From NCBI RefSeq assembly GCF_001190945.1, contig NZ_CP011112.1, positions 5,022,001 through 5,086,000 on the forward strand: a DNA stretch of 64,000 nucleotides, read 5' to 3'. Origin of the DNA: Luteipulveratus mongoliensis. Lineage in GTDB: Bacteria > Actinomycetota > Actinomycetes > Actinomycetales > Dermatophilaceae. A program made the translations under genes and the position numbers. Position 1 is the first letter of the stretch, and every line of letters begins with the position of its first letter. This document shows positions 55,770-64,000 of this stretch, piece by piece. The notes beneath the pieces are model-generated. The model was not told where the DNA came from. It saw only the letters and a program-made list of their open reading frames with translations, and searched no databases.

Positions 55770-56564
55770 TCATGGGCGGTGGCGACGGAAGCGCGTGCTG
55801 AGGAAGTCAGCCGTGCCGGGTGCCATCCGACCGGACACCTCGAACACCCGCAGCTGCCAGGGTGTAATTACCTCGGAGCGCTCCTTCTCGATGGCGAGGA
55901 CGATCGCGTCCGCGACCTGGTCAGGTCGCAAGGTGGGCATCGTCTTGGCGATCGGTGGGATGCGTTCCTCGGCCCCAGGGTTGTTGGCAAAGTAGTCACT
56001 GGCCACCTTGCCCGGGATGACCTCGCTGACACCGACGCCGGTCCCGCGCAGGTCCAGTCGTAGGGCCCGCGTCATGCCACGCAACGCCCAACGGGCTGCC
56101 GCGTAGCCGGTCGCGCCGGCCCACGGCAGCCGGGAGACCGGCGAGTTGACGTTGACGATCCGGCCCGACCCACGCTGCACCATGGCGCCGACCAGCTCAC
56201 GTGTGAGCAGCAGGGCAGCGGTGTAGGGCATGGCCGTCATGGCCAGCAGCTCTTCCGGCTCGGTCTCGTGCAAATAAAGGAACCGGCCCGCGCCCGCATT
56301 GTTCACCAGTACGTCTGGCGTACCGACCAGCTCGGTGATCGACTCGGCGAGCCGCCGTACTTGAGCTGGGTCGCTGAGGTCACAGGTGAGCGCGCTCGCC
56401 CGTCCGCCGGCCTCCTCGATGACACGGACCCGCTCGTTCAGCGCGTCCTCGCCGCGAGCGATCAGGACCACGTGCGCCCCTCTGGCAGCGAGCTTTTCGG
56501 CGGTCGCGGCGCCGATACCGCTCGAGGCACCCGTGACGACGACGGTGGCTCCCTCAAGCTTCAT
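55770..56564 (-). CDS. Short-chain dehydrogenase/reductase with YxxxR active site
   Basis: This 264-residue Rossmann protein has the coenzyme loop TGASSGIG, CDLSD, VNNAGAG and VNVNSPVS with the catalytic Ser. The expected YxxxK is YAAAR (TAC GCG GCA GCC CGT), so the lysine that orients the nicotinamide ribose is Arg. Other features are of a classical NAD(P)-dependent SDR; the ARG at the end of beta-2 suggests NADP. The change may reduce or alter catalysis. It follows a roughly 1.5-kb unknown gene on the same strand. Confidence 0.88.
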   Translation of the reverse strand: MKLEGATVVVTGASSGIGAATAEKLAARGAHVVLIARGEDALNERVRVIEEAGGRASALTCDLSDPAQVRRLAESITELVGTPDVLVNNAGAGRFLYLHETEPEELLAMTAMPYTAALLLTRELVGAMVQRGSGRIVNVNSPVSRLPWAGATGYAAARWALRGMTRALRLDLRGTGVGVSEVIPGKVASDYFANNPGAEERIPPIAKTMPTLRPDQVADAIVLAIEKERSEVITPWQLRVFEVSGRMAPGTADFLSTRFRRHRP

Positions 56565-56615
56565 CGCGACTTCTCCGTCAACGAGATCCTGACAACGATC
56601 ATGAGTTTGAACTCC

Positions 56616-58121
56616 CTACTTCTTGGTGATGAAGCCGGCGAGTGCTGCGACGCCGAGCGCTGAGTGGGGCGTATATGGCTGACGCCACAGTCCGCCATGA
56701 ACGGCGTCGTGACTGAACATCGCCTCCGGGTGAGCACTGGCTGCCGCAGACTGCGGTCTGGCCAGGTCCACCACGAGCTTGGCGGCCATCAGGGCCGAGG
56801 CTGTGTCGGCCTCGAAGATCTCGACACCGAAGCGGTGCGCGCCACGGAACACCGCAGCGAGCACCTTGTTCTTAGTGACCGAGTGAGTCCAGCTGGCCGG
56901 CGCGACATTGGCCGACACGTGGACACCCTCGGCATGCGCGACCATGGCGCGCCACCGCTGGGCGCGCTTGGCAAGTGCGTAGTTCGGTCCTTGCACCGGC
57001 ACGAGGGTATTGATAACCCCCCACCGCGAGCCGTGCTCGTCTGTGCTGGTCGAGGGGTAGGCCGGCTGGAAGAGTCGACGGGCGCTCACCTGTCGCACGA
57101 CGCACCTCACGGGGCCGTGCCACGCTCGTTCGTCGAATCGTTTCCGCGCCTGCTCGACCGCGTCGATCGGGACGAGGAAGGAGTCGGTCGGTGTGGCGAG
57201 GTAGGCGAGAGCACTTCGGGGTTGCGTCCTGAGAACCACACTGGCCAGGAGGTCGGCGGCGACCGTGAGCTCGACGTGCGAACCGCCGTCTGCGTAGAGG
57301 TGATTGGCCAGTGCCGGAGTCCGACTGGTGCTGAGTACTTCGGTGAGCCACGCGACTGCCTCAGGCAGCTCCTCGGTCAGCCCGAGGCCAGCGACGTCAC
57401 GCCCATTCACCACGGGCAGTCGAAGTACACCCGAACCGGACCGGGCAAGCTCCTTGATCCGCGCCTGGACGGCCGCATCGGGCACATCGAGACCGACCAC
57501 GTCGGCGCCCCACCGGGCCAGCTGAGCCAGCGGTCCCATGGCGGCTCCCGCGCCCAGCACCACAACGGTGTGGTCGGGCGCGGACAGCACGTCGGGGTGG
57601 TCGATGGCGTACTCGATCGCGGTCCCGAAAGCCGGCTCCATCAGCCCCTGCTCGACCCAGCGCCCGAGCTGCGCACGGAGGTCGCCCTCGGCGAGCATGC
57701 GTCCGGCGTACGGAACCTCCAGGCGCCCCACCCGCTCGCCCTGTCCGCGCACGGTCTCGGTGTCGACCGGCAGTGGTGTCGGCAGCTGCTCGATCTCGAG
57801 GGCTCGATCGCCGCCAGGCATCGCCAGCGTCATCCGCTCCTGCAAGGAGGCCAGCCCTTGCCTCGCGATTCCGAGTGCGGACTCACCTGAGCCGGCGCCC
57901 ACTGCGGTCGAGCGTGCGAAGTGCTCGACGTAGTCCTGTCGCCACTTCGCCGCGCCGGCCGCGACTCGTGCCGCGTCATCGTCGTTGATGCCACGGAACG
58001 AGTCAGCGAGCACCGCGGCCCCCAGGCGCGATGTGCTGCGCGAGCCCCCGTCCACCGGAAACCTGACTGCGACAGCAGGGCGCAGCGAATGGCGCTGACT
58101 CGAGCCGTGCGGGGATCTCAT
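56616..58121 (-). CDS. Unknown protein with Rossmann-like segment
   Basis: This 501-residue soluble protein has its ATG at 58121. A central VVVLGAGAAMGPLAQLARWG with a downstream VVGLDVP resembles a dinucleotide-binding beta-alpha-beta unit. The N-terminal 150 residues are helical and the C-terminal part has YALAKRAQRWRAMVAHAEG and VSANVAPASWTHSVTKNK. These last motifs recall reductase-like proteins (YxxxK-type), but no family is recognised. It is divergent from the EEP hydrolase gene over the copy B operator and precedes the SDR by 51 bp, so the two may be one operon. Confidence 0.65.
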   Translation of the reverse strand: MRSPHGSSQRHSLRPAVAVRFPVDGGSRSTSRLGAAVLADSFRGINDDDAARVAAGAAKWRQDYVEHFARSTAVGAGSGESALGIARQGLASLQERMTLAMPGGDRALEIEQLPTPLPVDTETVRGQGERVGRLEVPYAGRMLAEGDLRAQLGRWVEQGLMEPAFGTAIEYAIDHPDVLSAPDHTVVVLGAGAAMGPLAQLARWGADVVGLDVPDAAVQARIKELARSGSGVLRLPVVNGRDVAGLGLTEELPEAVAWLTEVLSTSRTPALANHLYADGGSHVELTVAADLLASVVLRTQPRSALAYLATPTDSFLVPIDAVEQARKRFDERAWHGPVRCVVRQVSARRLFQPAYPSTSTDEHGSRWGVINTLVPVQGPNYALAKRAQRWRAMVAHAEGVHVSANVAPASWTHSVTKNKVLAAVFRGAHRFGVEIFEADTASALMAAKLVVDLARPQSAAASAHPEAMFSHDAVHGGLWRQPYTPHSALGVAALAGFITKK

Positions 58122-58184
58122 GCGTCGGGTCTCCGTCCAGAGTGCCTGGTGCTGGCTGGCGAACTATAGAAGCGAGCCATCCCA

Positions 58185-58251
58185 TTGGTCAATTGACCAA
58201 GTCGCTTGACCGATCTTAGGCCGCACGTCATTCTGAGGTGACCCGTGTCAC
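58185..58251. promoter_or_regulatory. Two-part operator between divergent genes (copy B)
   Basis: The 16-bp palindrome TTGGTCAATTGACCAA (58185-58200) begins a 24-bp element (58187-58210) identical in 21 positions to that at 54546-54569. GTGACCCGTGTCAC (58238-58251) follows at the same offset as in copy A and has the CRP-like GTGA-N6-TCAC form. It lies between the unknown Rossmann-like gene and the EEP hydrolase gene. Confidence 0.7.
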
Positions 58252-58277
58252 GTTCGGCCCATCGGAGGCCATCACTC

Positions 58278-60215
58278 ATGAGCACCACCGAGACGACTCT
58301 GAGCGCTCGATCCACCCAGCACGCCGTGGCCCCTCAGGCCATCGCCGTGGGCGCCGCGATTGTCCTGCTGCTTGACGTGATTCCCGTCTGGCTCCTGTCG
58401 ATCACCACGATCTACGGACAGGCCGGCGACACCTCCGTCGTGCAGATGCTGGTCTTCGCTCTGGTGTGGTTCGTGCTGCCCGGTCTGGCGGTTCTCGTGA
58501 GGTCGCGCTGGCTGTTGCTCGTAGCCATCGGGCTGGCCGGCCTCGGACGCCTGCTGCTCCAGGCGGACGTCAGCCCGGATGTGCAGGTCTACGCCTCATC
58601 GGTGACCGTGCTCATGCTGCTGTGCTGGTTCGTGGCGGCCGCCCGAACCAGCGAATTCGACGGCAGGGCAGTCGCATTCGGGTTCTACGCCGGTGTCGCG
58701 GCGAGCGTGACCATCCGGGTCGCCCTGGGCGGCGTCCCACCGATGTGGACCACGCCAGTCGTGGGATGGGCCATCACCGTGGCACTCATGGCCATTGCCT
58801 GCGCCAGCACACGTCTCGTCCTGCGCCAGCCATCGGTCACGTCGTACGCCCCGGGCCGGCTCTGGTTCGCCCTGTGGCCGGCTCTGGTCGTCGTCCTGCT
58901 GGTCACCGGCGCGCCGCTGCGAGCCACCGTCGCGGTCGAGTCCGGCCATCGAGCCGGCCAGCTCTTGATTGTGGCGGCCTGCATCGGCGGGGCGGCCCTG
59001 ACGCTGCTCCCTCAGCAGACGTGGGTGCGATCCGTCGCTGCCGCGACCTTCCTCGTCCTCTTCGGCGTCGCGCTGATGGCTCGCGCCACCGTGGACGGCG
59101 TTCACGGTGTGCTGCCGTCGTGGGCGGTCCTCCCGCAGGCCGGCGCCGCCGCGACGCTCGGCCTCCTGATGGGCAATATGGCAGCGCCATCTGGACCCGC
59201 CACAGCCCGTCGGCGTCAGCTGACCGCCTGGGGCGGCCAGCTCGTCTTCTTCGTCGTCATCTTCGTGTTCTTCGCGTCCGAGGCGGTCGCGCTGCCGTTC
59301 CCCGCCGCGGCGATACCGATCGCCGTCGCTGCGCTCCTTGCGGTCCTGTCCCTCCGACCCGGGTCGGCGTCGAGTCCGGTGAGCCGGACGTCGAGCCCGC
59401 GCGCTCGAACGATCGGTTCTTGGGTGGCCGTGGCCGCGGTCGGCGTGCTGATCTGTACGCCGGCGACCACCGCCGCCAGTCCGCCGTCGCCCTCCGCAGG
59501 GCACGGCTTCCCCGTGCGGTTGCTCAGCTACAACGTGCACGTCGGCGGAGTCTCGCTCGACGGTCGCTACGACCCCGACCGGATCGCCGACGTCATCGAC
59601 CGCGAGAAGCCGGACGTCGTATGGCTCAGCGAGATGGACCGCGGCTGGGCCGTCGACGGCGACCACGACGCCTTGCCCTCGATCGCGCGTCGGCTCGGCA
59701 TGCGCTATGTGTACGCCCCGGCGGCCGGCCCGGACTGGGGCGACGCGGTCCTCTCGCGCTTCCCGATCAGAGTGAACGAGCAGCGGGTCCTGCCCGCCGC
59801 AGGCGCACCGACGGGCGCGCAGGCGTTGTCGGTCACGATCGACGTGGGCAAGGGTCAGCGACTCGGTGTCGTCGGTACGCACCTCCAGACTCTCGACGAC
59901 AACGTCACCGTCCCGCCCGAGCAGTCGCAGGCGGTCGCCGACATGGCGACTCGAGTGATGCGTACTGGCACGCCTGTCGTCGTGACCGGAGACCTGAACG
60001 ACAAGCCGGGCAGCGTCGCCCTGCGTCCCCTCGACCGCTCCTTGGTGGATGGCCTTCATGCGTGGCGCCCGGTCGCGACGTTCCCGGCTGATCAACCCAC
60101 GGACGAGCTCGATCAGATCTACCTGAGCCCTGACCTCGCCGTCAGCAACCTGTTTGTCGGTCGGACGACTGCATCAGATCACCTACCCGTCACCATCACC
60201 TTGGAGCATCGATGA
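58278..60215 (+). CDS. Membrane protein with C-terminal EEP hydrolase domain
   Basis: This protein has 645 residues from the ATG at 58278 (GGAGG 9 nt upstream). Residues 1-395 hold about eleven transmembrane segments. The C-terminal 245 residues are an endonuclease/exonuclease/phosphatase domain outside the membrane: LLSYNVHVGG, VVWLSEMDRGW, VVGTHLQTL, VVVTGDLNDKP and TTASDHLPVTI carry the usual Asn, Glu, His, Asp and Asp-His residues. Similar proteins hydrolyse phosphodiesters of nucleic acids or phospholipids; the membrane tether favours a lipid or extracellular substrate. It overlaps the start of the SGNH gene. Confidence 0.88.
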   Translation: MSTTETTLSARSTQHAVAPQAIAVGAAIVLLLDVIPVWLLSITTIYGQAGDTSVVQMLVFALVWFVLPGLAVLVRSRWLLLVAIGLAGLGRLLLQADVSPDVQVYASSVTVLMLLCWFVAAARTSEFDGRAVAFGFYAGVAASVTIRVALGGVPPMWTTPVVGWAITVALMAIACASTRLVLRQPSVTSYAPGRLWFALWPALVVVLLVTGAPLRATVAVESGHRAGQLLIVAACIGGAALTLLPQQTWVRSVAAATFLVLFGVALMARATVDGVHGVLPSWAVLPQAGAAATLGLLMGNMAAPSGPATARRRQLTAWGGQLVFFVVIFVFFASEAVALPFPAAAIPIAVAALLAVLSLRPGSASSPVSRTSSPRARTIGSWVAVAAVGVLICTPATTAASPPSPSAGHGFPVRLLSYNVHVGGVSLDGRYDPDRIADVIDREKPDVVWLSEMDRGWAVDGDHDALPSIARRLGMRYVYAPAAGPDWGDAVLSRFPIRVNEQRVLPAAGAPTGAQALSVTIDVGKGQRLGVVGTHLQTLDDNVTVPPEQSQAVADMATRVMRTGTPVVVTGDLNDKPGSVALRPLDRSLVDGLHAWRPVATFPADQPTDELDQIYLSPDLAVSNLFVGRTTASDHLPVTITLEHR

Positions 60216-61487
60216 ACCAGGTTCAGCACTCGCCGGTCGCTCATCGCCGCAAGCTGTGGATCGGCTCTCGGCCTCCTTGTGATCGCGGGCAGCCCAGCCC
60301 GGGCCACCACCCTGGCTGTCGACACCGACTACGCCCGTGCGACCTGGATCGGCGCATACGGCGCGTCTCCTGGCTTCTCCAACCCGCTGGGGGTTCACCT
60401 GAGCACGATGCGCAACATCGTGGTCCCACACAGCAGCGGACCCGCAGCCCGCGTACGACTGACAAACCGATTCGGGAAGTCACCTCTGACGATCAACGCG
60501 ACCTACCTGGGTCAGAGCAGCGCCGGGGGCGCGCGCCTGATCAGCGGGTCCAACCACCAGGTGACGTTCAACGGTGGTGGGACGACGGTCACCATCCCCG
60601 CGGGCACCGACGTGGTCAGCGACCCAGTTCGGTTGCCAGTCAAGGCATTTCAGCCACTCGCGGTCAGTCTCTTTGCCCTGACCACGCCGGCCACCACCGA
60701 GCACTTCGACGCCCACCAGGTGTCCTGGATGAGCGTCGGCGACTGGTCCTCGAACGAGAACGGGCTGCCGTTCCTCGTGCCCAACGTGTTGCAGCCGTTT
60801 GTGAGCGGCGTCGATGTTGCCAGCACTCGCCAGGGCCGAACCATCGTGACGCTCGGCGACTCCATCACTGATGGATTCCACTCCCTACCAATGGAACTCA
60901 CGACTCTCGGTGCCAATCAGCGCTACCCCGACTTCCTCGCGCGCCGGCTCCTCGCTGCGGGACACGACGACGTCGGCGTAGTCAACGCCGGCATCAGTGG
61001 CAACCAGGTGACCCGAGACGCGAGCAGTCTCGGGCAGAACGTGCTCGGCTACGGCCCCTCGGCGCGGCACCGTTTCGATCGAGATGTGCTCGACGTCCCT
61101 GGAGTGAGCGACGTGATCATCATGGAGGGCACCAACGACCTGGGAACCGACCCCGCCCAGCCGGCCACGGCGATCATTGCCGGCCTCACAGATCTGGTCC
61201 GACGCGGACACGCAGCCGGCGTCCGCGTCCATCTCGGCACCATCCCGCCTCGTGGAGACGTCGCTCCGGACCGCATCGAGATCCTCAACGCGGTGAACGA
61301 CTGGATTCGGCGCCAGCACATCGCGGACTCGGTCATCGACTTCCATCGCGCCCTCGCTGCTCCGGGACAGCCGGACACCCTTGACCCGGCGTACGACAGC
61401 GGCGACAAGCTGCACCCGAACCCGGCCGGATACGCGGCTATGGCTGCCGCCATTCCGTTGTCCACCGTCATCGGCCAAGACCGCTGA
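60212..61487 (+). CDS. Secreted SGNH/GDSL hydrolase, apparent frameshift at the start
   Basis: The esterase frame ends at 61487 and has all SGNH blocks: GDSITDGF, NAGISGNQ, EGTNDLG and DKLHPNPAG, after a roughly 170-residue beta-rich N-terminal domain. The reading frame has no usable start before GTG 60279, yet codons from 60216 on encode a perfect signal peptide (TRFSTRRSLIAASCGSALGL, then LVIAGSPARA). The only well-placed start, ATG 60212 behind GGAG, is one base out of frame (ATG-A-ACC-AGG). One extra A appears to have broken the gene; if it is a base-call error the product is about 424 residues. Expected role: extracellular ester or acetyl removal. Confidence 0.85.
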
Positions 61488-61502
61488 CAGAGCACTCACC
61501 CG

Positions 61503-62252
61503 TCATTCACATGGTGGCGCGTCGTCCGGATTCTCCAGCAGGTCCAGGTCCGAAGGGACGAGCGTCGACGATGAGGTCAGCTCGCGCAGGAGGTTGACCG
61601 CCAACGTCAGACCGACCGGTTCGCCCACCTCGTCGCGACGCAGACCGAACACTCCGTTGCTGGACAGCCGGGTCCTGACGTCCGCGACCACGTGCTCGAC
61701 CTTCTTCACCGTCCAGCGCCCGTCCGGGTCCAGATCGAGCAGCTCGGCGGCAGCCTGCTGACGTGAGAGAGGTTGCGGGTGCGGCTCATTCACGAGATAG
61801 CGGCGCCCGAGCACGGCGAGGGCGAGGCGTTCGTCCCGGGACAGGCGCCAGCGTCGAGGTTCCTCGGTCTCGGCTGCCGGCCACGCTGACGGTCGGTTGC
61901 CCCTTGGCCCGGAGATGTAGAGCTCGATGACGTGCTCTCGCCCGCGCGAGCTGCGCAAGGACAGCGGTGTGTAGCCAACGTCCAGCGGGACGGGCGGAGA
62001 GTCGCTGTAGAGCAGCACCGCGTTGGGCAGCTGGACCGGTGATCGGCCCGTGCAGTCCAACCACCACTGGCCGGCCCGGCACGTGATGGTGCCGTGCACC
62101 CGGCTGACCTGCAGGTCATCGGCGCCGATGCAGAGGTCGACCTCGAGCCGGTTGCGCCCGAACCGGACGACCAACCCTTCCTGCGGAGCGATCGTCACGC
62201 CGTCCGCGACGAAAAGGGTGCCCGGGACAGATCCGTCGGGGTGGGGTTCCAT
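61503..62252 (-). CDS. FHA-domain protein
   Basis: This 249-residue protein has an N-terminal FHA phosphothreonine-binding domain with the conserved FGR (Gly32-Arg33) and SRVHG (Ser50-x-x-His53) elements. The C-terminal half has a helical segment (WRLSRDERLALAVLGRRYL, SRQQAAAELLDLD and VKKVEHVVADVRTRL) like a small HTH-type module seen in several actinobacterial FHA proteins. It lies directly downstream of a Ser/Thr kinase gene on the same strand and is probably its phosphorylation partner. Confidence 0.88.
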   Translation of the reverse strand: MEPHPDGSVPGTLFVADGVTIAPQEGLVVRFGRNRLEVDLCIGADDLQVSRVHGTITCRAGQWWLDCTGRSPVQLPNAVLLYSDSPPVPLDVGYTPLSLRSSRGREHVIELYISGPRGNRPSAWPAAETEEPRRWRLSRDERLALAVLGRRYLVNEPHPQPLSRQQAAAELLDLDPDGRWTVKKVEHVVADVRTRLSSNGVFGLRRDEVGEPVGLTLAVNLLRELTSSSTLVPSDLDLLENPDDAPPCE

Positions 62253-62340
62253 CCCAATCCTCCTGCTACGTCGAGCAGTACGTTGCGACGCTATCCGAGT
62301 TGACCCTGCCCGGTGTGTCTCACGTGTCGCGAGGCTCAGC

Positions 62341-62422
62341 CTGAGGAGTGACCGCTCGACAGCTTCCTCAGGTGCGTCACTCCCCCAGGACCTGAGGAGA
62401 GGCCACTCGACCGCCTCCTCAG
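62341..62422. repeat. Tandem pair of similar hairpins
   Basis: CTGAGGAG / TTCCTCAG (62341-62348 and 62364-62371) is followed 51 bp later by CTGAGGAG / CTCCTCAG (62392-62399 and 62415-62422), each with a loop containing CTCGAC. The unit seems to be duplicated. It sits between the kinase stop and the FHA gene and may be a terminator or an RNA-processing site. Confidence 0.65.
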
Positions 62423-62443
62423 ATCACGCTCGGCTCGTCCGGC

Positions 62444-64000
62444 TCAACCCGCTGGCAGGTGGCGTACGACGGTGCGCGCCAAGGTGGTCGCCGTCGGGCA
62501 CAGACTCTGGCCGGCGTTGGTGCCTCCGGCCTCGAGGCTCACGGTGACGGTCTCCTCGCGCTGGCGCGGTGTGCCTCGTTGAGTCGGCGGGTCTGGTGTG
62601 TAGCGGCGGTGGACGACCGTCACATCACACTCATCGACGTGGCCGTCGTTCTTGGAGGTGGACACGTATCCGGCGTGCCCGTCGAGGTTGACCCGGGTGC
62701 CGTCCGGTGGGTCGTCCTCCAGCGGCCACTCCCGCCCGAAGGTCACCGTGATCTGCTTGTCGCCGTGCTCCCAGTAACAGGTCCAGCGGCCATAGTCCGG
62801 CTCGGCCGTGGCAGCCGCGCCCAGGCCCGCCTTGACGTCTGGCCCGCTCAGGGTGGCGCAGGCGTCCACATCGCCAGTTGACCCTGCTGCGAACGGTTTT
62901 CGGCGTGGGATGGGGCCTTGCTCGAGCCGCCCGTACGTCGCCAGCGCGACCGCTTCGGCCGCTCCGCACAGTGGCGCCGGCTTCTCCTGCACGTTGCGGG
63001 CGAAGATCACCACGCGGTAGAGGTTGGGCAGCGTGATGGTCCGCTGACAGCGGTTCTCCTCCGGCGGGTCGGCCTGCACCTGACTGATGCGGCCCCGCAC
63101 GGGCGGCTGGGCCGGATACTCGTCGGGAGACTGGAGCTCCAGCGCCACGTCCACTGCACCGCTCTTGTCTGTCGGCGTGACGACGACGTCGCAGTGGTTG
63201 AAGTTGCCGTAGTCGGGCTCCATGGCGACGGAGCCAAACCTGGACAGCGAGGCCGGGTCGAGCAGCGCGCACGGGTCCGCCGTCCGCGGATCGCCCAGGG
63301 AGCCGGGAGGTTCGGCCTTCGCCGCCGGCGAGCGCGAGAGCACGCCGGTCATCAGCACGGCGGCGACGAGACCGGCCACGGCCACTGCAGCGACTATCGG
63401 CACGGACCACCGCCACCGTCGCCACCAGGCGGGTCGTGGGCCGCCGCCGGCCCGACCACCATCTCCGGTCGTGACCTGGTCGTCGATCTCACCAGGCTGG
63501 TCGCCGCTGATCAGCTGTCGAGCGCGTACGGCCGCGGGTCGCTGCTCGGGCTCCTCACGCATGAAGGCGCCCAGCGCCTCGGCGAGTTCCCCTGCAGGAG
63601 CTAGGGGTTCGAGGTCGTACGACGCCGCCCGCCGCGTCTGCGCGAACGGCCCACGCTCGCCATCACCCCAGGGCGAATCCCCGGTGCTGGCGGCGTACAA
63701 CGTGGCGCCGAGCGAGAAGACGTCAGCGGCGGAACCGGCTTCCTCTCCCTTGGCGACCTCTGGCGCCAGATATCCAGGCGTACCAGCGTGATACGCGCCG
63801 CCCGTGACGGTCGCCTCGGTCCATCGGGCGATACCCAGGTCCGACAGCATCGCGGTGCCGTCCTCGGCGATCAGCACGTTGCTCGGCTTGATGTCCCGAT
63901 GCACGATGCCGTTCGCGTGCATCGCCGCCAGTACGTCGGTCAGGTCGGCGCCCACCCTGCGGACCTGTGCAGGCGTCAGCGGTCCGTCAGTACCGAGGAC
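62444..64000 (-). CDS. Ser/Thr protein kinase with two DUF3558-like outer domains (5' end outside window)
   Basis: The frame is open to the window edge, so the start is missing. The kinase part has HRDIKPSNVL, a DLG in place of DFG, then GTPGYLAPE and ADVFSLGATLY. A transmembrane segment (WSVPIVAAVAVAGLVAAVLM) leads to an extracellular region with two related units that begin DPCALLDPASLSRFG and DACATLSGPDVKAGLG. This pattern, with its paired Cys, resembles DUF3558. A receptor kinase that senses an envelope signal and phosphorylates the downstream FHA protein is the likely arrangement. Confidence 0.9.
   Translation of the reverse strand, partial: VLGTDGPLTPAQVRRVGADLTDVLAAMHANGIVHRDIKPSNVLIAEDGTAMLSDLGIARWTEATVTGGAYHAGTPGYLAPEVAKGEEAGSAADVFSLGATLYAASTGDSPWGDGERGPFAQTRRAASYDLEPLAPAGELAEALGAFMREEPEQRPAAVRARQLISGDQPGEIDDQVTTGDGGRAGGGPRPAWWRRWRWSVPIVAAVAVAGLVAAVLMTGVLSRSPAAKAEPPGSLGDPRTADPCALLDPASLSRFGSVAMEPDYGNFNHCDVVVTPTDKSGAVDVALELQSPDEYPAQPPVRGRISQVQADPPEENRCQRTITLPNLYRVVIFARNVQEKPAPLCGAAEAVALATYGRLEQGPIPRRKPFAAGSTGDVDACATLSGPDVKAGLGAAATAEPDYGRWTCYWEHGDKQITVTFGREWPLEDDPPDGTRVNLDGHAGYVSTSKNDGHVDECDVTVVHRRYTPDPPTQRGTPRQREETVTVSLEAGGTNAGQSLCPTATTLARTVVRHLPAG

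Overview
The window reads as chromosomal DNA of a high-GC Gram-positive bacterium (Actinomycetota). The signs are GC-rich codon use with many GTG starts, an Lsr2 nucleoid protein, an XRE-TPR regulator paired with a NUDIX gene, a class F sortase beside a DUF4397 protein, PASTA-like and DUF3558-like extracellular modules, an FHA/Ser-Thr kinase pair and CopD. Family or genus cannot be settled from the sequence alone; a Micrococcales or Propionibacteriales member is a guess. I saw no rRNA, tRNA or CRISPR array.

Positions 1-32.2 kb are accessory in character: many unrecognised genes, strand switches, fragments and defence-like proteins. The section opens with a small XRE regulator, a possible HEPN-like protein, a DUF1990 protein and a multi-spanning GT-C-like membrane protein. 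Next comes a 6.9-kb secreted RHS/YD-repeat polymorphic toxin (4091-10981). Its lower-GC tip carries an HExxH...WE zincin-like signature, and a coupled lipoprotein gene follows (candidate immunity). After that lie a two-TM microprotein and an apparent orphan toxin tip with its own 4-nt-overlapping partner. Lsr2, a DUF6308-like protein, an ArsR-like regulator, NUDIX and XRE-TPR genes run leftward. A chain of overlapping microgenes and a coupled secreted/cytosolic pair run rightward.

19-31 kb looks like a defence or mobile island. It holds an SF2 helicase with a putative PD-(D/E)XK-like C-terminus, a zinc-ribbon membrane protein, a nuclease-like coiled-coil protein with a small partner, an XRE-ImmA/IrrE protease overlapping an unknown partner, and an SF1 (RecD/UvrD-type) helicase with a roughly 500-residue uncharacterised N-terminus. 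A degenerate copy of the first XRE gene follows that helicase. The island ends in a tandem-HTH fragment, twin terminators and a perfect 21-bp inverted repeat.

32.4-64 kb looks like ordinary metabolic chromosome. It contains an adenosylhomocysteinase-like gene overlapping an adenosine deaminase gene; a 2,2-dialkylglycine decarboxylase with a divergent LysR regulator; a TetR/acyl-CoA synthetase pair; a secreted LIP-family lipase; and a VOC protein. A four-gene leftward NIS siderophore operon (ATP-grasp, two IucA/IucC synthetases, type III PLP decarboxylase) matches the vibrioferrin PvsA-B-D-E set without the PvsC exporter. Cell-envelope genes follow: CopD, secreted proteins, DUF4397 with class F sortase, a penicillin-acylase-family hydrolase with a C-terminal F5/8C domain, and DUF3068. 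Further on are an SDR with an altered active site, a membrane-tethered EEP hydrolase, a secreted SGNH hydrolase whose start is frameshifted, and an FHA/Ser-Thr kinase pair running off the right edge. Two divergent intergenic regions (54.5 and 58.2 kb) share the same two-part operator architecture, which suggests a small common regulon.
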